A stretch of 24,108 bases of DNA, from IMG/VR virus record IMGVR_UViG_3300025890_000155, positions 1-24,108 of that record. One strand, 5' to 3'. Shown here piece by piece: positions 12,963 through 21,440 of the stretch; the stretch's first letter is position 1, and every line of letters starts with the position of its first letter. The notes beneath the pieces were generated by a model. The model did not search any database. It saw nothing but the letters and a program-made list of their open reading frames with translations, and had not been told where the DNA came from. The DNA comes from a virus. The translations under genes were made by a program, and so were the position numbers.

Positions 12963-13199
12963 ATGGAGGGACTTATTAGAAAAATCATTATAGGCAAAGA
13001 GCCTAAAGATGGCATGGCGTATTACATCGGCATGCGGGCGGGTAAAGGTCAAGTCACCGCCATCTTGGAGGACGAAAAATATCTCCATAGATTTGCAAAA
13101 AAAAGATACCTTATTTATATTGAGAACGAAGAAGGAACTCTTCTCTGGAAGTGTATAGATGAGATGCCTTGTATGCTAGAGTATGACTTAAACTTTTAA
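12963..13199 (+). CDS. Conserved hypothetical phage protein, 78 aa
   Basis: The sequence begins MEGLIRKIIIGKEPKDGMAY and ends IDEMPCMLEYDLNF. The sequence pattern 'RKIIIG..P...MAYY.G..AG.G.V..I..D..Y' is one I remember from small proteins of crAss-like and related Bacteroidota phages, where the function is also unknown. It follows the acidic gene by two bases and precedes the GroES-like gene by four, so the three are almost certainly one transcript. Confidence 0.6.
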   Translation: MEGLIRKIIIGKEPKDGMAYYIGMRAGKGQVTAILEDEKYLHRFAKKRYLIYIENEEGTLLWKCIDEMPCMLEYDLNF

Positions 13200-13203
13200 T
13201 TAA

Positions 13204-13788
13204 ATGAAAACATTTGATTTGTTTGTTGTTGAGCTAAAAAAGCTTGTCAACGATACGATCACGACCAATAGTGGTTTAGAGCTTTATATAGACAGTAAAT
13301 TCAATGAGTTTAAAAACAGAGTCACAGAGGGGCCCGTGGTGGCGTCGCCTTTTAAGTACGATACAGGAGTCGAGGTGGGCGACACGCTTTATTTCCATCA
13401 TCTCGTTGTTATTAACGACGGCCAGCCTCTTACTGGTGAGGACAATCATTATCTTGTTCGTTTCGATCCTCTGCATACCATTAACAACCAGGCTATTGCT
13501 TACAAGTCTGCAAAGACTGGGAGGTTACATCCGCTGGCGGGCTGGTCTCTTCTCGAAGGAGTGGAAGAAGAAGAAGAGAAGCAATCGGGCGTTATTGAGG
13601 TTGTTAAACTTAAAGACAGCCCTATCACGAAAGGCATGGTCGCATTTGAAGCGCCTTGGGTAGATGAACTGGGATTAAAAGTAGGCGACGTAGTGGGCTT
13701 TGCCAAAAACATGGATTATCGAATTACAATAGAGGGCAAGGAGTATTACCGTGTTCGAGCTGAAGACCTTATGTATGTCGAGAGTTAA
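13204..13788 (+). CDS. GroES-like (co-chaperonin-like) phage protein, 194 aa
   Basis: The N-terminal 30 residues form a charged helix. Then two similar beta-regions follow: VEVGDTLYFHHLV (about residues 56-68) and LKVGDVVGFAKNMDYRITIE (about residues 157-176), the second followed by GKEYYRVRAEDLM. The K-V-G-D-x-V-x-F-x-K...Y-x-[IV]-x...D-[LI] pattern is that of the GroES/Cpn10 beta-barrel C-terminus. At 194 residues it is double the size of GroES (about 97 residues), so it could be a two-lobe chaperone like a fused GroES dimer or a divergent T4 gp31-type helper for capsid folding. An alternative is a simple beta-barrel of other function. Confidence 0.45.
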   Translation: MKTFDLFVVELKKLVNDTITTNSGLELYIDSKFNEFKNRVTEGPVVASPFKYDTGVEVGDTLYFHHLVVINDGQPLTGEDNHYLVRFDPLHTINNQAIAYKSAKTGRLHPLAGWSLLEGVEEEEEKQSGVIEVVKLKDSPITKGMVAFEAPWVDELGLKVGDVVGFAKNMDYRITIEGKEYYRVRAEDLMYVES

Positions 13789-14068
13789 AAAGTTTACTAC
13801 GATTAGCGCTGCTGAAAGGCTCATGCATAGCATGGAGATAGCGATCGACAACATGATCGAAGAAATTAAAAAGCCTGTAGATCCTGAAGCAGGAGGGTCT
13901 TCACGTAAGGCTGAGCTCCAATCCATAAAGCAAACGGCTATCGACTGTAAGGAACTTTTGGTGGAGCGACAGAGATTAGAGCAAATGGTTAAAGAACTAA
14001 ACGACAATGGAGAAATCGAAAAAGACAAAGACTACTCAGGAGGGTTCGCAGAAAGATTCTCTAAATAG
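13775..14068 (+). CDS. Small helical protein upstream of the terminase, 97 aa
   Basis: The product is helical and charged (SAAERLMHSMEIAIDNMIEE, then a KELLVERQRLEQMVKELND coiled-coil). It overlaps the GroES-like gene by 14 bases and the next small gene by 62 bases. An in-frame GTG at 13751 would add eight residues, but the ATG at 13775 looks more natural. By position and by helical build it could be the terminase small subunit, which is usually short, helical and oligomeric, but I see no diagnostic DNA-binding motif. This is only a positional guess. Confidence 0.55.
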   Translation: MSRVKKFTTISAAERLMHSMEIAIDNMIEEIKKPVDPEAGGSSRKAELQSIKQTAIDCKELLVERQRLEQMVKELNDNGEIEKDKDYSGGFAERFSK

Positions 14069-14177
14069 TGCTAGTGGATTAATCTACTGGGGTGACTATA
14101 ACTTTGATAATCAGTCAGATACAGCTGGTTACTTAAAAGAAGGCTTCAATGTTATTTACGATGGCCCAGCAGGATGA
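14007..14177 (+). CDS. Small hypothetical protein, 56 aa
   Basis: The ATG at 14007 opens a 56-residue frame (MEKSKKTKTTQEGSQKDSLN then a Tyr/Asp/Gly-rich end). It overlaps the previous gene by 62 bases and the next one by 29, in different frames. Without it, bases 14069-14148 would be an empty gap in an otherwise packed cluster, so it is likely real. No motif is seen. Confidence 0.5.
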   Translation: MEKSKKTKTTQEGSQKDSLNSASGLIYWGDYNFDNQSDTAGYLKEGFNVIYDGPAG

Positions 14178-14403
14178 AATTCTGACTGAATACCCTTCAA
14201 CTATAGATTACTACAGTGATGAATGGACTCATGATTGGAGTAGTGATGTAGATAGCCCTGTACATTTTAATCCATGCAACACGCCTAACCCACCGTGGTG
14301 GTGCGAAGAACACGAACCAATCCCGATCGAACCGAACATTTTAATGATTGTTGGAATGTTCACATTTGGAGTATTACTTTTGACAAAAAAAATGCACCCG
14401 TAG
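14149..14403 (+). CDS. C-terminally anchored membrane protein, 84 aa
   Basis: The N-terminal two thirds are acidic and aromatic, with two cysteines and prolines (NPCNTPNPPWWCEEHEP), and the last 25 residues contain a single membrane helix (LMIVGMFTFGVLLL) with a positively charged end (TKKMHP). This would leave most of the protein outside, or with N-out topology, and only a short inside tail. An AGAAGG-like sequence precedes the ATG at 14149; a Met at 14161 is an alternative. The stop TAG lies inside the following tRNA gene. It could be a membrane-acting lysis or host-interaction factor, but no family is recognised. Confidence 0.6.
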   Translation: MLFTMAQQDEILTEYPSTIDYYSDEWTHDWSSDVDSPVHFNPCNTPNPPWWCEEHEPIPIEPNILMIVGMFTFGVLLLTKKMHP

Positions 14404-14467
14404 CTCAGCTGGATAGAGCATCTGCCTTCTAAGCAGACGGTCACAGGTTCGAGTCCTGTCGGGTGTA
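14394..14467 (+). tRNA. tRNA-Arg, anticodon TCT
   Basis: The cloverleaf is complete: acceptor GCACCCG/CGGGTGT, D-arm GCTC...GAGC, anticodon stem TCTGC/GCAGA with loop CTTCTAA (anticodon TCT, reading AGA/AGG), and T-arm ACAGG-TTCGAGT-CCTGT. The discriminator base is A and no CCA is encoded. The first and last acceptor bases pair as G-U. AGA and AGG codons are frequent in the rightward genes, so the tRNA may raise their decoding. The first 10 bases overlap the end of the upstream protein gene. Confidence 0.92.
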
Positions 14468-14484
14468 CAATTAAATTAAAAAAC

Positions 14485-14673
14485 ATGCCAGACTTAATTT
14501 GCCAGGAATGCAAATCCGAGAAATCAATCCAAACCCTAACCATGAAGTTTAAGGACGGGGAAGTCTACTACCCTGAAGGCCAATGCGATTGCGGTAAACA
14601 AATGACGCTCAAAAACCCCAAAAAAGGAGTACCTTCGTTGGGTAGAATGACAAAGCACGGACAGAGCTATTGA
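14485..14673 (+). CDS. Small zinc-ribbon protein, 62 aa
   Basis: The protein has two cysteine pairs, ICQECKSEK near residue 5 and GQCDCGKQM near residue 34, typical of a small zinc ribbon (C-x2-C ... C-x-C). The remainder is basic and Gly/Ser-rich. It sits directly in front of the terminase and shares TGATG with it, so the two are translationally coupled. A role as a DNA-binding or packaging accessory is plausible but not shown. Confidence 0.6.
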   Translation: MPDLICQECKSEKSIQTLTMKFKDGEVYYPEGQCDCGKQMTLKNPKKGVPSLGRMTKHGQSY

Positions 14674-16781
14674 TGTCCAGTTTAATCGACATAGAAGGGT
14701 ATGAAGCTAAAGGGATTAAGATCGACCCTAACGGTACAGAAGGAGAAACTATCGAGCTCCACGGGTTACTCGTTGTTTTACCGAAAAAACCTAAGCGATC
14801 TCAGATCCTGTTCCATGACAAAGCAAAGAAGCTGCAAATGTGGAAGCGCATACCTATGCCCCAAGAAATGCAGAGGGTTCGCGGTATGGATGAGTGGATC
14901 GAAAAACCTGCCGAGTTTCGCAACAAGTTTCGTTCTTACATCGAGCAAGAGTTTCAGCGTAGGCGAGACGGTGTGTGGTTTTACAATAATGGGAAACCTA
15001 CGTATATTACAGGGAGACACTATATGTTTCTACAATGGTCTAAAATTGATATCGGATACCCATCATACCTTGCTTTCCAAAAAGAAATCTTTCTCCACAT
15101 GGCTGCGTGTGAAGCTGATCCTCGTTGTTTCGGTCAGCTATATACTAAGTGTCGTCGTTCTGGCTACACTAATATATGCTCTGCTGTCCTTGTGGACGAA
15201 GCTACTCAAGTTAAAGAAAAGCTTCTCGGTATTCAATCGAAAACTGGTAAGGACGCCCAGGAAAATATTTTCATGAAGAAAGCGGTTGCGATATTTCGCG
15301 GCTACCCTTTTTTCTTTAAGCCTATACAGGACGGCACTACAAATCCACGTATGGAGCTAGCCTTTCGTGAGCCGTCGAAGCGCATAACCAAGAATAATAA
15401 AACCTCTCAGATTGGTGACGCTCTTAATTCAGTTATAAACTGGAAGAACACAACTAACAATGCTTATGATGGCGAAAAGCTTCACATGCTTTATCTTGAC
15501 GAAGCAGGCAAGTGGGAAAGACCGTCAGACATTAGGGAGGCCTGGAGAATAGAACGAACCTGCTTAATAGTTGGTAAGAGAATTGTGGGTAAGGCGCTTG
15601 TGGGTAGCACTGTGAATCCGATGAATAAGGGTGGTGAAGAATACAGAGCCCTCTGGGGCGATTCAAGCCCCAGCGAAAGAAACAACAACGGAAGAACAAG
15701 GTCTGGCCTTTACAGGATATTTATCCCCGCTTATGATGCCTTAGAGGGCTTTTTTGACGAGTACGGAAATGCTGTGTCGGAGGACCCTAGCTCAGACATC
15801 CTCGGTATTGACGGATCAACTATTGATTTGGGTAGCAAGACTTACTTGAAGAATGACAGAAAGTCATTCAAGGATGATCCATCGGAGCTCAATGAAATAA
15901 TTAGGCAGTTCCCTTTTACTGAGGACGAGGCGTTTCGAGATAGTATTGATGGTGCTTTATTCAATATAGGAAAAATATATCAGCAAATAGAAAGTAATGA
16001 TGATCTGTATCCGAGTCCAGTCGTAAGGGGAAACCTTATTTGGAGGAAAAGAGATGAGGAGGTCGTTTTTTCACCAGACCCTAACGGTAGGTTTAGGGTG
16101 TCCTGGTTGCCGCCTGAGCATCTAGCTAACAAAAAGGCTGAAAATAGAGGCAAAAAAATAGCACCAAATAAACATATTGGGGTTGGAGGGGTTGACTCCT
16201 ATGACTTAGACGTCACTGTTGATAGCAGGGGGTCTAAAGGCGCTCTTCATATGTACAATAAGTTTAACATGGACGTCCCCGCTAACATGTTTGTTGTTGA
16301 GTATGCCTCACGTCCAGACCTGGCTAGCATTTTCTATGAGGATGTACTTATGTGTGCGTTCTATTATGGGTACCCTTTGCTTATAGAGAACAATAAGTAC
16401 GGTATTGCAAGATACTTTGAGTCAAGGGGTTACGACGGCTACCTAATGGATCGGCCCGAGCACTTAAAAACATCCAGCTCTGGAAGCGTAAGAACGAAGG
16501 GCATACCCTCGAATTCACAGGACGTTATACAGTCTCATGCTCACGCTATAGAGGCTTATATTCATGATCATGTAGGTGTAAATCTTGAAACTGGGGAGAT
16601 GGGTAATATGCACTTTAATCGAACCCTTGAGGATTGGATTGGATATAAAATAGACAAGCGGACTAAGTTTGACCTGACTATAAGCTCTGGATTAGCCCTC
16701 CTTGCCGCACAAAAGGTAAAGGAAGAAAAAACTACGTCTAATTTTTCAGATAAGCGGTTCTTCAGGAGATATAAGGTCTAA
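14673..16781 (+). CDS. terL: Terminase large subunit
   Basis: This is the motor and nuclease that packs DNA into the procapsid. The ATPase part shows a Walker-A-like YTKCRRSGYTN at residues 157-167, a Walker B LHMLYLDEAG with Asp276 and Glu277, and a coupling motif GSTVN at residues 311-315. The RNase H-like nuclease shows GVDSYDLD with Asp508, LLIENN with Glu572 and KFDLTISSG with Asp667. The Walker A is odd because Tyr165 stands where lysine is usual. The ATG at 14673 is used (702 residues); a TTG three bases upstream would only add one residue. Length is near that of crAss-like and similar large terminases. The portal gene follows 48 bases on. Confidence 0.9.
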   Translation: MSSLIDIEGYEAKGIKIDPNGTEGETIELHGLLVVLPKKPKRSQILFHDKAKKLQMWKRIPMPQEMQRVRGMDEWIEKPAEFRNKFRSYIEQEFQRRRDGVWFYNNGKPTYITGRHYMFLQWSKIDIGYPSYLAFQKEIFLHMAACEADPRCFGQLYTKCRRSGYTNICSAVLVDEATQVKEKLLGIQSKTGKDAQENIFMKKAVAIFRGYPFFFKPIQDGTTNPRMELAFREPSKRITKNNKTSQIGDALNSVINWKNTTNNAYDGEKLHMLYLDEAGKWERPSDIREAWRIERTCLIVGKRIVGKALVGSTVNPMNKGGEEYRALWGDSSPSERNNNGRTRSGLYRIFIPAYDALEGFFDEYGNAVSEDPSSDILGIDGSTIDLGSKTYLKNDRKSFKDDPSELNEIIRQFPFTEDEAFRDSIDGALFNIGKIYQQIESNDDLYPSPVVRGNLIWRKRDEEVVFSPDPNGRFRVSWLPPEHLANKKAENRGKKIAPNKHIGVGGVDSYDLDVTVDSRGSKGALHMYNKFNMDVPANMFVVEYASRPDLASIFYEDVLMCAFYYGYPLLIENNKYGIARYFESRGYDGYLMDRPEHLKTSSSGSVRTKGIPSNSQDVIQSHAHAIEAYIHDHVGVNLETGEMGNMHFNRTLEDWIGYKIDKRTKFDLTISSGLALLAAQKVKEEKTTSNFSDKRFFRRYKV

Positions 16782-16792
16782 CGCGGATTTCC

Positions 16793-16800
16793 TATATTTG
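16793..16800 (+). promoter_or_regulatory. Late-type -7 element with AAAATCTC leader
   Basis: TATATTTG (16793-16800) lies 29 bases before the portal ATG, and the bases just before the ATG read GCAAAAAATCTC (16818-16829), the core of the early leader motif. There is no -33 box. Confidence 0.5.
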
Positions 16801-16829
16801 CAAAATACGCTTAGACTGCAAAAAATCTC

Positions 16830-19277
16830 ATGGATAATATAAATAGCAAGAAGGGTACTTCTTTTCCCGATCCCTTGGTGGATGTATCCCAAAAGGAGAG
16901 TAAGGATTATGGCTTGCAGTACGCTAAAGCAATAGAGTCTCAGTGGGGCAAATCTAATGAATCTAATTCTCTACTAGGGAGAAGGTCGTCAAAGTTTGAA
17001 AAGAACAGGGATTACGCTAACGGCATACAAGATACTAGCATATATAAAAAGCTGCTTCGATCACTCGACCCCAGTGACGGCGATGGAAGCTTAATGAATC
17101 TTGATTACACGCCAGTACCGATCCTGCCAAAGTTTGTCCGAGTTGTAGTAAATAAAATACTCTCCAGAGACCCATATCCAAATCTTGAAGCTATAGACCC
17201 TTTATCTTCTTCTGAGAAGAATCGTAAGAAGAAAAGAATTGAGCGCCAGGCAGCCGCAAAAGAACAGCTTAAAAAACTAAAAGAGAAATCTGGGCTGGTC
17301 ATAGACATTGATCCAGATCAACTTCCAGAGAGCGAGGAGGAAATGGAGATATTCATGGGTACGAATATCAAGACCGATGCTGAAGTTGCTGCTCAGATCG
17401 GAACCAACATGACCCTTTCCTGGAATGATTTCAATGACACAACCCTTAGGCGCTGCGTGAATGATATCGTAGCCTTGGGAATGGCCGTTACAAAAAGAAG
17501 CAATGACCCAAACGAAGGGATCAGGCTTGATTATGTAGATCCTATAAACTTCATACACAGTTACACGGAGGACCCTAACTTTAAGGATATTATTTACGCT
17601 GGACACGTTAAGCGTATTTCTATGTCTGAGTTAAAGCGACTGGCTGGTCATGAGTTAAATGAGGATGATTTCCGAAAAATTGCTACTAGTGTTCGGAGCA
17701 AATTCGGCAATAATCCAGCTTCTTTAAACTCATCTAATTACAATCAAAAGAACCAAAGAAGTGAGTATGGTTACGACGAATACATGCTGGACGTTCTTGA
17801 TTTTGAGTTTATTTCTGTTGACTGTATACATTTTGAAGAAAAGGAAAATAGGTTCGGCAATACAAACTTTTTTATGAAGGGATTTGATTACGCTCCAAAA
17901 CAAGGGAGTGTTTTCCAAAGAACCCCTCACAAAATGGAGGTTAGCACCGTTTATGGTGGTAGCTACATTATTGGTAGCGACTTCATGTTTAATTACGGAA
18001 GAGCTAAGAATACGCCCAAGAACCTTCAGGATATATCTAAGGCCAGTCTTTCATATTCGGTTGTCTCTACGAATATGCGAAACATGATGCCTAAGTCCAT
18101 GGTGGATTCTTGTTTGGGTTTTGCGGACATGCTTCAATTAACTCATTTAAAGATTCAGCAGGCTATCGCTAAGGCAAAGCCTGATGGGCTGGTAATCGAT
18201 ATAGAGGGGCTTGAGAATGTTCAGCTAGGTAAGGGGGGTGAGTTGCAGCCTTTGGAGTTGCATGATATTTACGAGCAAACAGGTGTGTTTTACTACAGAA
18301 GTAAAAACCCAGAAGGTGGATTTCAAAACCCGCCAGTAAGAGAGATAGGTAATGCAATCCGAAACGTTAATGAGTTAATCGGGCTGTACAATCATTACCT
18401 GCGCATGATTAGGGATGCCACGGGTGTTAATGAGATGATGGACGCCTCAACTCCTAAGGGCGACACTCTTGTGGGCGTTCAACAGCAGGCCATTGCGGCT
18501 GGCAATAACGCCATATATGATATCACCAACGCATCGATGCTTTTGTTTAAGCGTGTTTGTGAGGATATTGTTAAGTGCCTTCAGGTTATCCCCCCAGATT
18601 CTGTGATATTCAATATGTATGCTAACGCGGTAGGAAAAGAAAACATGAGTGTTTTGTCATCTTTTGGTGATCTCCCGATGTACAACTTTGGCGTTCAGGT
18701 GGTGAAAGAAATGGAAGATAATGATAGACAATATCTAGAGCAAAATATTCAGATTTCTATTCAGCAAAAAGAGTTAGACATAGAAGACGCCATAGCTATT
18801 CGTCAGCTCAAGGATGTAAATCAAGCAGAGAGACTCTTGGTGGTGAGGAGAAAAAAGCGTATGTCAAGAAATCAAGAGGTCGCCATGCAAAATTCTCAAC
18901 AACAGGCCCAGATTCAGCAATCTTCAGCTCAGGCAACTTCTCAAGCTAAAATGCAAGAAATGCAGGCTCAAGCTCAAATTGACGCTCAGAAAATGCAAAT
19001 GCAGGCTCAGCTTGATTCTCAAATGGAGCAAATTAAGCATGAGTTCAGGAAGGAAATTGAGATGATTAAAGCTCAGGCAATATTGGGTGTTCGGTCGGAT
19101 GACCAGGACTTCAAGGAAAAGCTTGAGGTCCTTAAGGAAAATAGAAAGGACGAAAGGGTTAAAAAACAGGCTGTTGAGCAAAGCAAACTTATCTCTCAGA
19201 GAGAGGGCAAGAGGGGTGAGATACAGCAACCAATTAACCCTATGGGCGGACTATCACTACCAAATCAATTAATATAA
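16830..19277 (+). CDS. Portal protein
   Basis: The portal ring at one capsid vertex takes in DNA and joins the tail. The central region (NDFNDTTLRRCVNDIVALGM, then LDYVDPINFIHSYTEDPNFK) is the pattern I know from portals of crAss-like and related Bacteroidota phages. A charged coiled-coil lies near residues 130-150 (EKNRKKKRIERQAAAKEQLK). The last 140 residues form a long Gln/Met-rich helix (QAQAQIDAQKMQMQAQLD), probably a barrel or a disordered tail. At 815 residues it is large for a portal. It follows the terminase directly. It is not followed by a capsid gene in this window but by the BppU-like and fibre genes. Confidence 0.85.
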   Translation: MDNINSKKGTSFPDPLVDVSQKESKDYGLQYAKAIESQWGKSNESNSLLGRRSSKFEKNRDYANGIQDTSIYKKLLRSLDPSDGDGSLMNLDYTPVPILPKFVRVVVNKILSRDPYPNLEAIDPLSSSEKNRKKKRIERQAAAKEQLKKLKEKSGLVIDIDPDQLPESEEEMEIFMGTNIKTDAEVAAQIGTNMTLSWNDFNDTTLRRCVNDIVALGMAVTKRSNDPNEGIRLDYVDPINFIHSYTEDPNFKDIIYAGHVKRISMSELKRLAGHELNEDDFRKIATSVRSKFGNNPASLNSSNYNQKNQRSEYGYDEYMLDVLDFEFISVDCIHFEEKENRFGNTNFFMKGFDYAPKQGSVFQRTPHKMEVSTVYGGSYIIGSDFMFNYGRAKNTPKNLQDISKASLSYSVVSTNMRNMMPKSMVDSCLGFADMLQLTHLKIQQAIAKAKPDGLVIDIEGLENVQLGKGGELQPLELHDIYEQTGVFYYRSKNPEGGFQNPPVREIGNAIRNVNELIGLYNHYLRMIRDATGVNEMMDASTPKGDTLVGVQQQAIAAGNNAIYDITNASMLLFKRVCEDIVKCLQVIPPDSVIFNMYANAVGKENMSVLSSFGDLPMYNFGVQVVKEMEDNDRQYLEQNIQISIQQKELDIEDAIAIRQLKDVNQAERLLVVRRKKRMSRNQEVAMQNSQQQAQIQQSSAQATSQAKMQEMQAQAQIDAQKMQMQAQLDSQMEQIKHEFRKEIEMIKAQAILGVRSDDQDFKEKLEVLKENRKDERVKKQAVEQSKLISQREGKRGEIQQPINPMGGLSLPNQLI

Positions 19278-19278
19278 T

Positions 19279-19749
19279 ATGGCTCAAAAAGCAAACTTAG
19301 ATGTATCAGAGAGGCTAGACATCTCCTGCAAGCGCGGCGACTCGTTTGAATTGTTTTTAAACCTAAAAGATAGCGCTGGAGACCCTCTGCCGCTCCTTTC
19401 GGATAATTATGAGTTTGTCATTCAAGTTAAAACTCCTGGGGCTGCTCAGCAAACGTTGAATCGGCCTCAAGCGAGTAAAACGATTATTGCGGCTTCGGCC
19501 TTGAAGGAATCGGAGACGAAAGGCGTTTCTAAAACCAAGGAGGCTGAATCCCCTATATTTACTTTTGATGAGTTTGACGATTTAGGGAATGTTGCCCTAA
19601 AGGCTACGGCTGATTCCACGTCCAGACTACCTGTTGGCAGGTTCATTTACGATCTTCAGTATAAGGTTTTGGCTAATGAGTTTTCTAAGGTTACGACGAT
19701 ACTTAGAGGCAACTTTACCGTCAAGGAGGATGTATCAACAGCGGTGTGA
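19279..19749 (+). CDS. Baseplate/BppU N-terminus-like small protein, 156 aa
   Basis: The protein is beta-rich: it starts [20 protein letters not shown] and ends [28 protein letters not shown]. That strand pattern (a polar 'xxKGDSFxLxL' start and a '[VI]YDLQ.........TILRG.F.V' end) recalls the N-terminal domain of phage baseplate upper protein BppU and related fibre-attachment domains. It is followed at TGATG by the collagen-like fibre, and may connect that fibre to the tail. The assignment is from memory of the motif. Confidence 0.5.
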   Translation: MAQKANLDVSERLDISCKRGDSFELFLNLKDSAGDPLPLLSDNYEFVIQVKTPGAAQQTLNRPQASKTIIAASALKESETKGVSKTKEAESPIFTFDEFDDLGNVALKATADSTSRLPVGRFIYDLQYKVLANEFSKVTTILRGNFTVKEDVSTAV

Positions 19750-21440
19750 TGGCAAAGCTTACAGTCACCCTAGAGCGGAAAGGACCTCGCGGCGACGCTG
19801 GGGTTGGGGTTAGCTCCACTGTCAATAACGGCGACGGAACGTTTACCATAAACTACACCGACGGTTCTTCATTCATAACGTCCGATTTCACTGGAGATCA
19901 AGGTCCGCAGGGTGAGACTGGACCCCAGGGCGAAACTGGACCCCAGGGCGAAACTGGACCCCAAGGAATACAGGGTGAAGTAGGCGCTCCTGGATCTGAT
20001 TCTGTTGTGGCGGGACCTCAAGGCGATCAAGGAATACAAGGAATACAAGGACCTCAAGGACCTCAAGGCAATCAAGGAGCACAAGGACCTCAAGGCGACC
20101 AAGGAATACAAGGAGTACAAGGCCTAACAGGTCTGCAAGGTATTAAAGGCGACCCAGGTATCCAGGGATTAATAGGTATCCAGGGCGAAACTGGTGCACA
20201 AGGGCCTCAAGGCCTGGCTGGGGATATTTCTACCTCAAGTATAGATGACTTGAATGACGTAGACACAACCACCACCGCCCCAGCAGATGGTCAGGCGCTC
20301 GTTTGGAACAACACGAATAGCGAGTGGGAGCCAGGCGATGTCGCAATTGATACCCAGTATCACAACCGATTCGAAACAGACGCGGAGACTTTCCGAAGCG
20401 GTGCCACGGATACGGTCGAGCTTTATTACACGGCGAAAGCGGACGGGGACGGACTTGCAGAAAGCGCAAGCAGCGACACCCCAACAGCGGGCAAGATTAT
20501 TAAGCGGAAGATTTATTACTCCGAGGCAGCGTTCGCGGATCCCGACACGGGGACATGGGTTGAGTTTACACCCGCACCCGCAGACGATGCTTCCTTTTCT
20601 ACGGTGAAGGCGGCTCTTTTGGAATACTTAAAAGCGAGGACGGGCGGAACTGTACCGATAAGCCTCAAACAAACGTGGGAGGAGGCAGATGAAGCCAACT
20701 TATTACTTGACACATACACGGGAGCAGCAGCCGCATATTCACTCCGTAAATTGCGTACGCTTTACACAGGCTCAGCGGTAGAGGTTTACAACGGGAGCAG
20801 CTACGCGGACATCGGATTTTCTAACGACGAGTTAGATACTACTGCACTGGCTACGCACTGTGGAGCATCCGACGGGTTCGTATCGAAGTGGTACGACCAA
20901 GCAGGCTCAAACGACGCGACGCAATCCACGACCGCGAATATGCCAAAGGTTTACGACGGCACGACGGGGGTAATATTGCAGAACGGGAAACCTGCTATAA
21001 CACGGAACGCAAGTAATGCACTGTTTTTTGACATTAACGCAACAATAACAAGCACCGTTGAATTCACAATTTTTTCATTGTACGAAGCGGATTATGATAA
21101 TCGTCCTTTCCAGTTTAATAATGTAAACTATGCAGGAAGTAGCAACGGAATTCCACGAATGTATCAAGGTGCTGCTATACAAGGCTCACAGGCTTATAGC
21201 CAACCAGCAATACATTCTTATTTATTTGCTTCAACGGACAAGTGCTTCATGAATGGCGTCGAAAGACTGAGCGGTGACGCTGGCACAACTGCATTCACAC
21301 AAATTCGCGTTCTTGGCGGTCAAAACTCCACCTTTAGGACAGCTGCATATATGCAAGAGGTTATATACTACGCTAGCAACGAATCCAGCAACCGCACAGG
21401 AATTGAAACGAACATGAACACCTTCTACGACATATTCTAA
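19749..21440 (+). CDS. Collagen-like tail fibre with AbfB/LamG-type head
   Basis: The fibre has three parts. The N-terminal 48 residues ([17 protein letters not shown]) probably attach it to the tail. Residues 49-158 hold about 35 Gly-x-y triplets, a collagen-like triple helix with one break (SVVA). A linker with [16 protein letters not shown] follows. The C-terminal half carries [32 protein letters not shown] and [20 protein letters not shown], the marks of the LamG-like AbfB catalytic family, placed at about residues 325-563. That domain should touch host surface sugar. The ATG at 19749 is used over the upstream GTG. G+C rises to about 50% after the collagen part. The stop overlaps the next gene (TAATG). 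Confidence 0.75.
   Translation: MAKLTVTLERKGPRGDAGVGVSSTVNNGDGTFTINYTDGSSFITSDFTGDQGPQGETGPQGETGPQGETGPQGIQGEVGAPGSDSVVAGPQGDQGIQGIQGPQGPQGNQGAQGPQGDQGIQGVQGLTGLQGIKGDPGIQGLIGIQGETGAQGPQGLAGDISTSSIDDLNDVDTTTTAPADGQALVWNNTNSEWEPGDVAIDTQYHNRFETDAETFRSGATDTVELYYTAKADGDGLAESASSDTPTAGKIIKRKIYYSEAAFADPDTGTWVEFTPAPADDASFSTVKAALLEYLKARTGGTVPISLKQTWEEADEANLLLDTYTGAAAAYSLRKLRTLYTGSAVEVYNGSSYADIGFSNDELDTTALATHCGASDGFVSKWYDQAGSNDATQSTTANMPKVYDGTTGVILQNGKPAITRNASNALFFDINATITSTVEFTIFSLYEADYDNRPFQFNNVNYAGSSNGIPRMYQGAAIQGSQAYSQPAIHSYLFASTDKCFMNGVERLSGDAGTTAFTQIRVLGGQNSTFRTAAYMQEVIYYASNESSNRTGIETNMNTFYDIF
19902..19973 (+). repeat. 18-base tandem repeats in the collagen-coding stretch
   Basis: The unit GGACCCCAGGGCGAAACT is present twice exactly (19920-19937, 19938-19955). 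One diverged copy precedes it (19902-19919) and a partial copy follows (19956-19970). Each unit encodes two Gly-x-y triplets. Slippage or recombination here would change fibre length. Confidence 0.75.

Noticed and set aside
19893-20222. Regularly repeated short DNA units resembling a CRISPR array
   Set aside because: The units are in frame, encode Gly-x-y triplets, and have no unique spacers between identical repeats.
20230-20719. Leftward and other-frame open frames inside the fibre gene
   Set aside because: They are shadows of the high-G+C part of the fibre, with Arg/Cys-rich, unlikely products.
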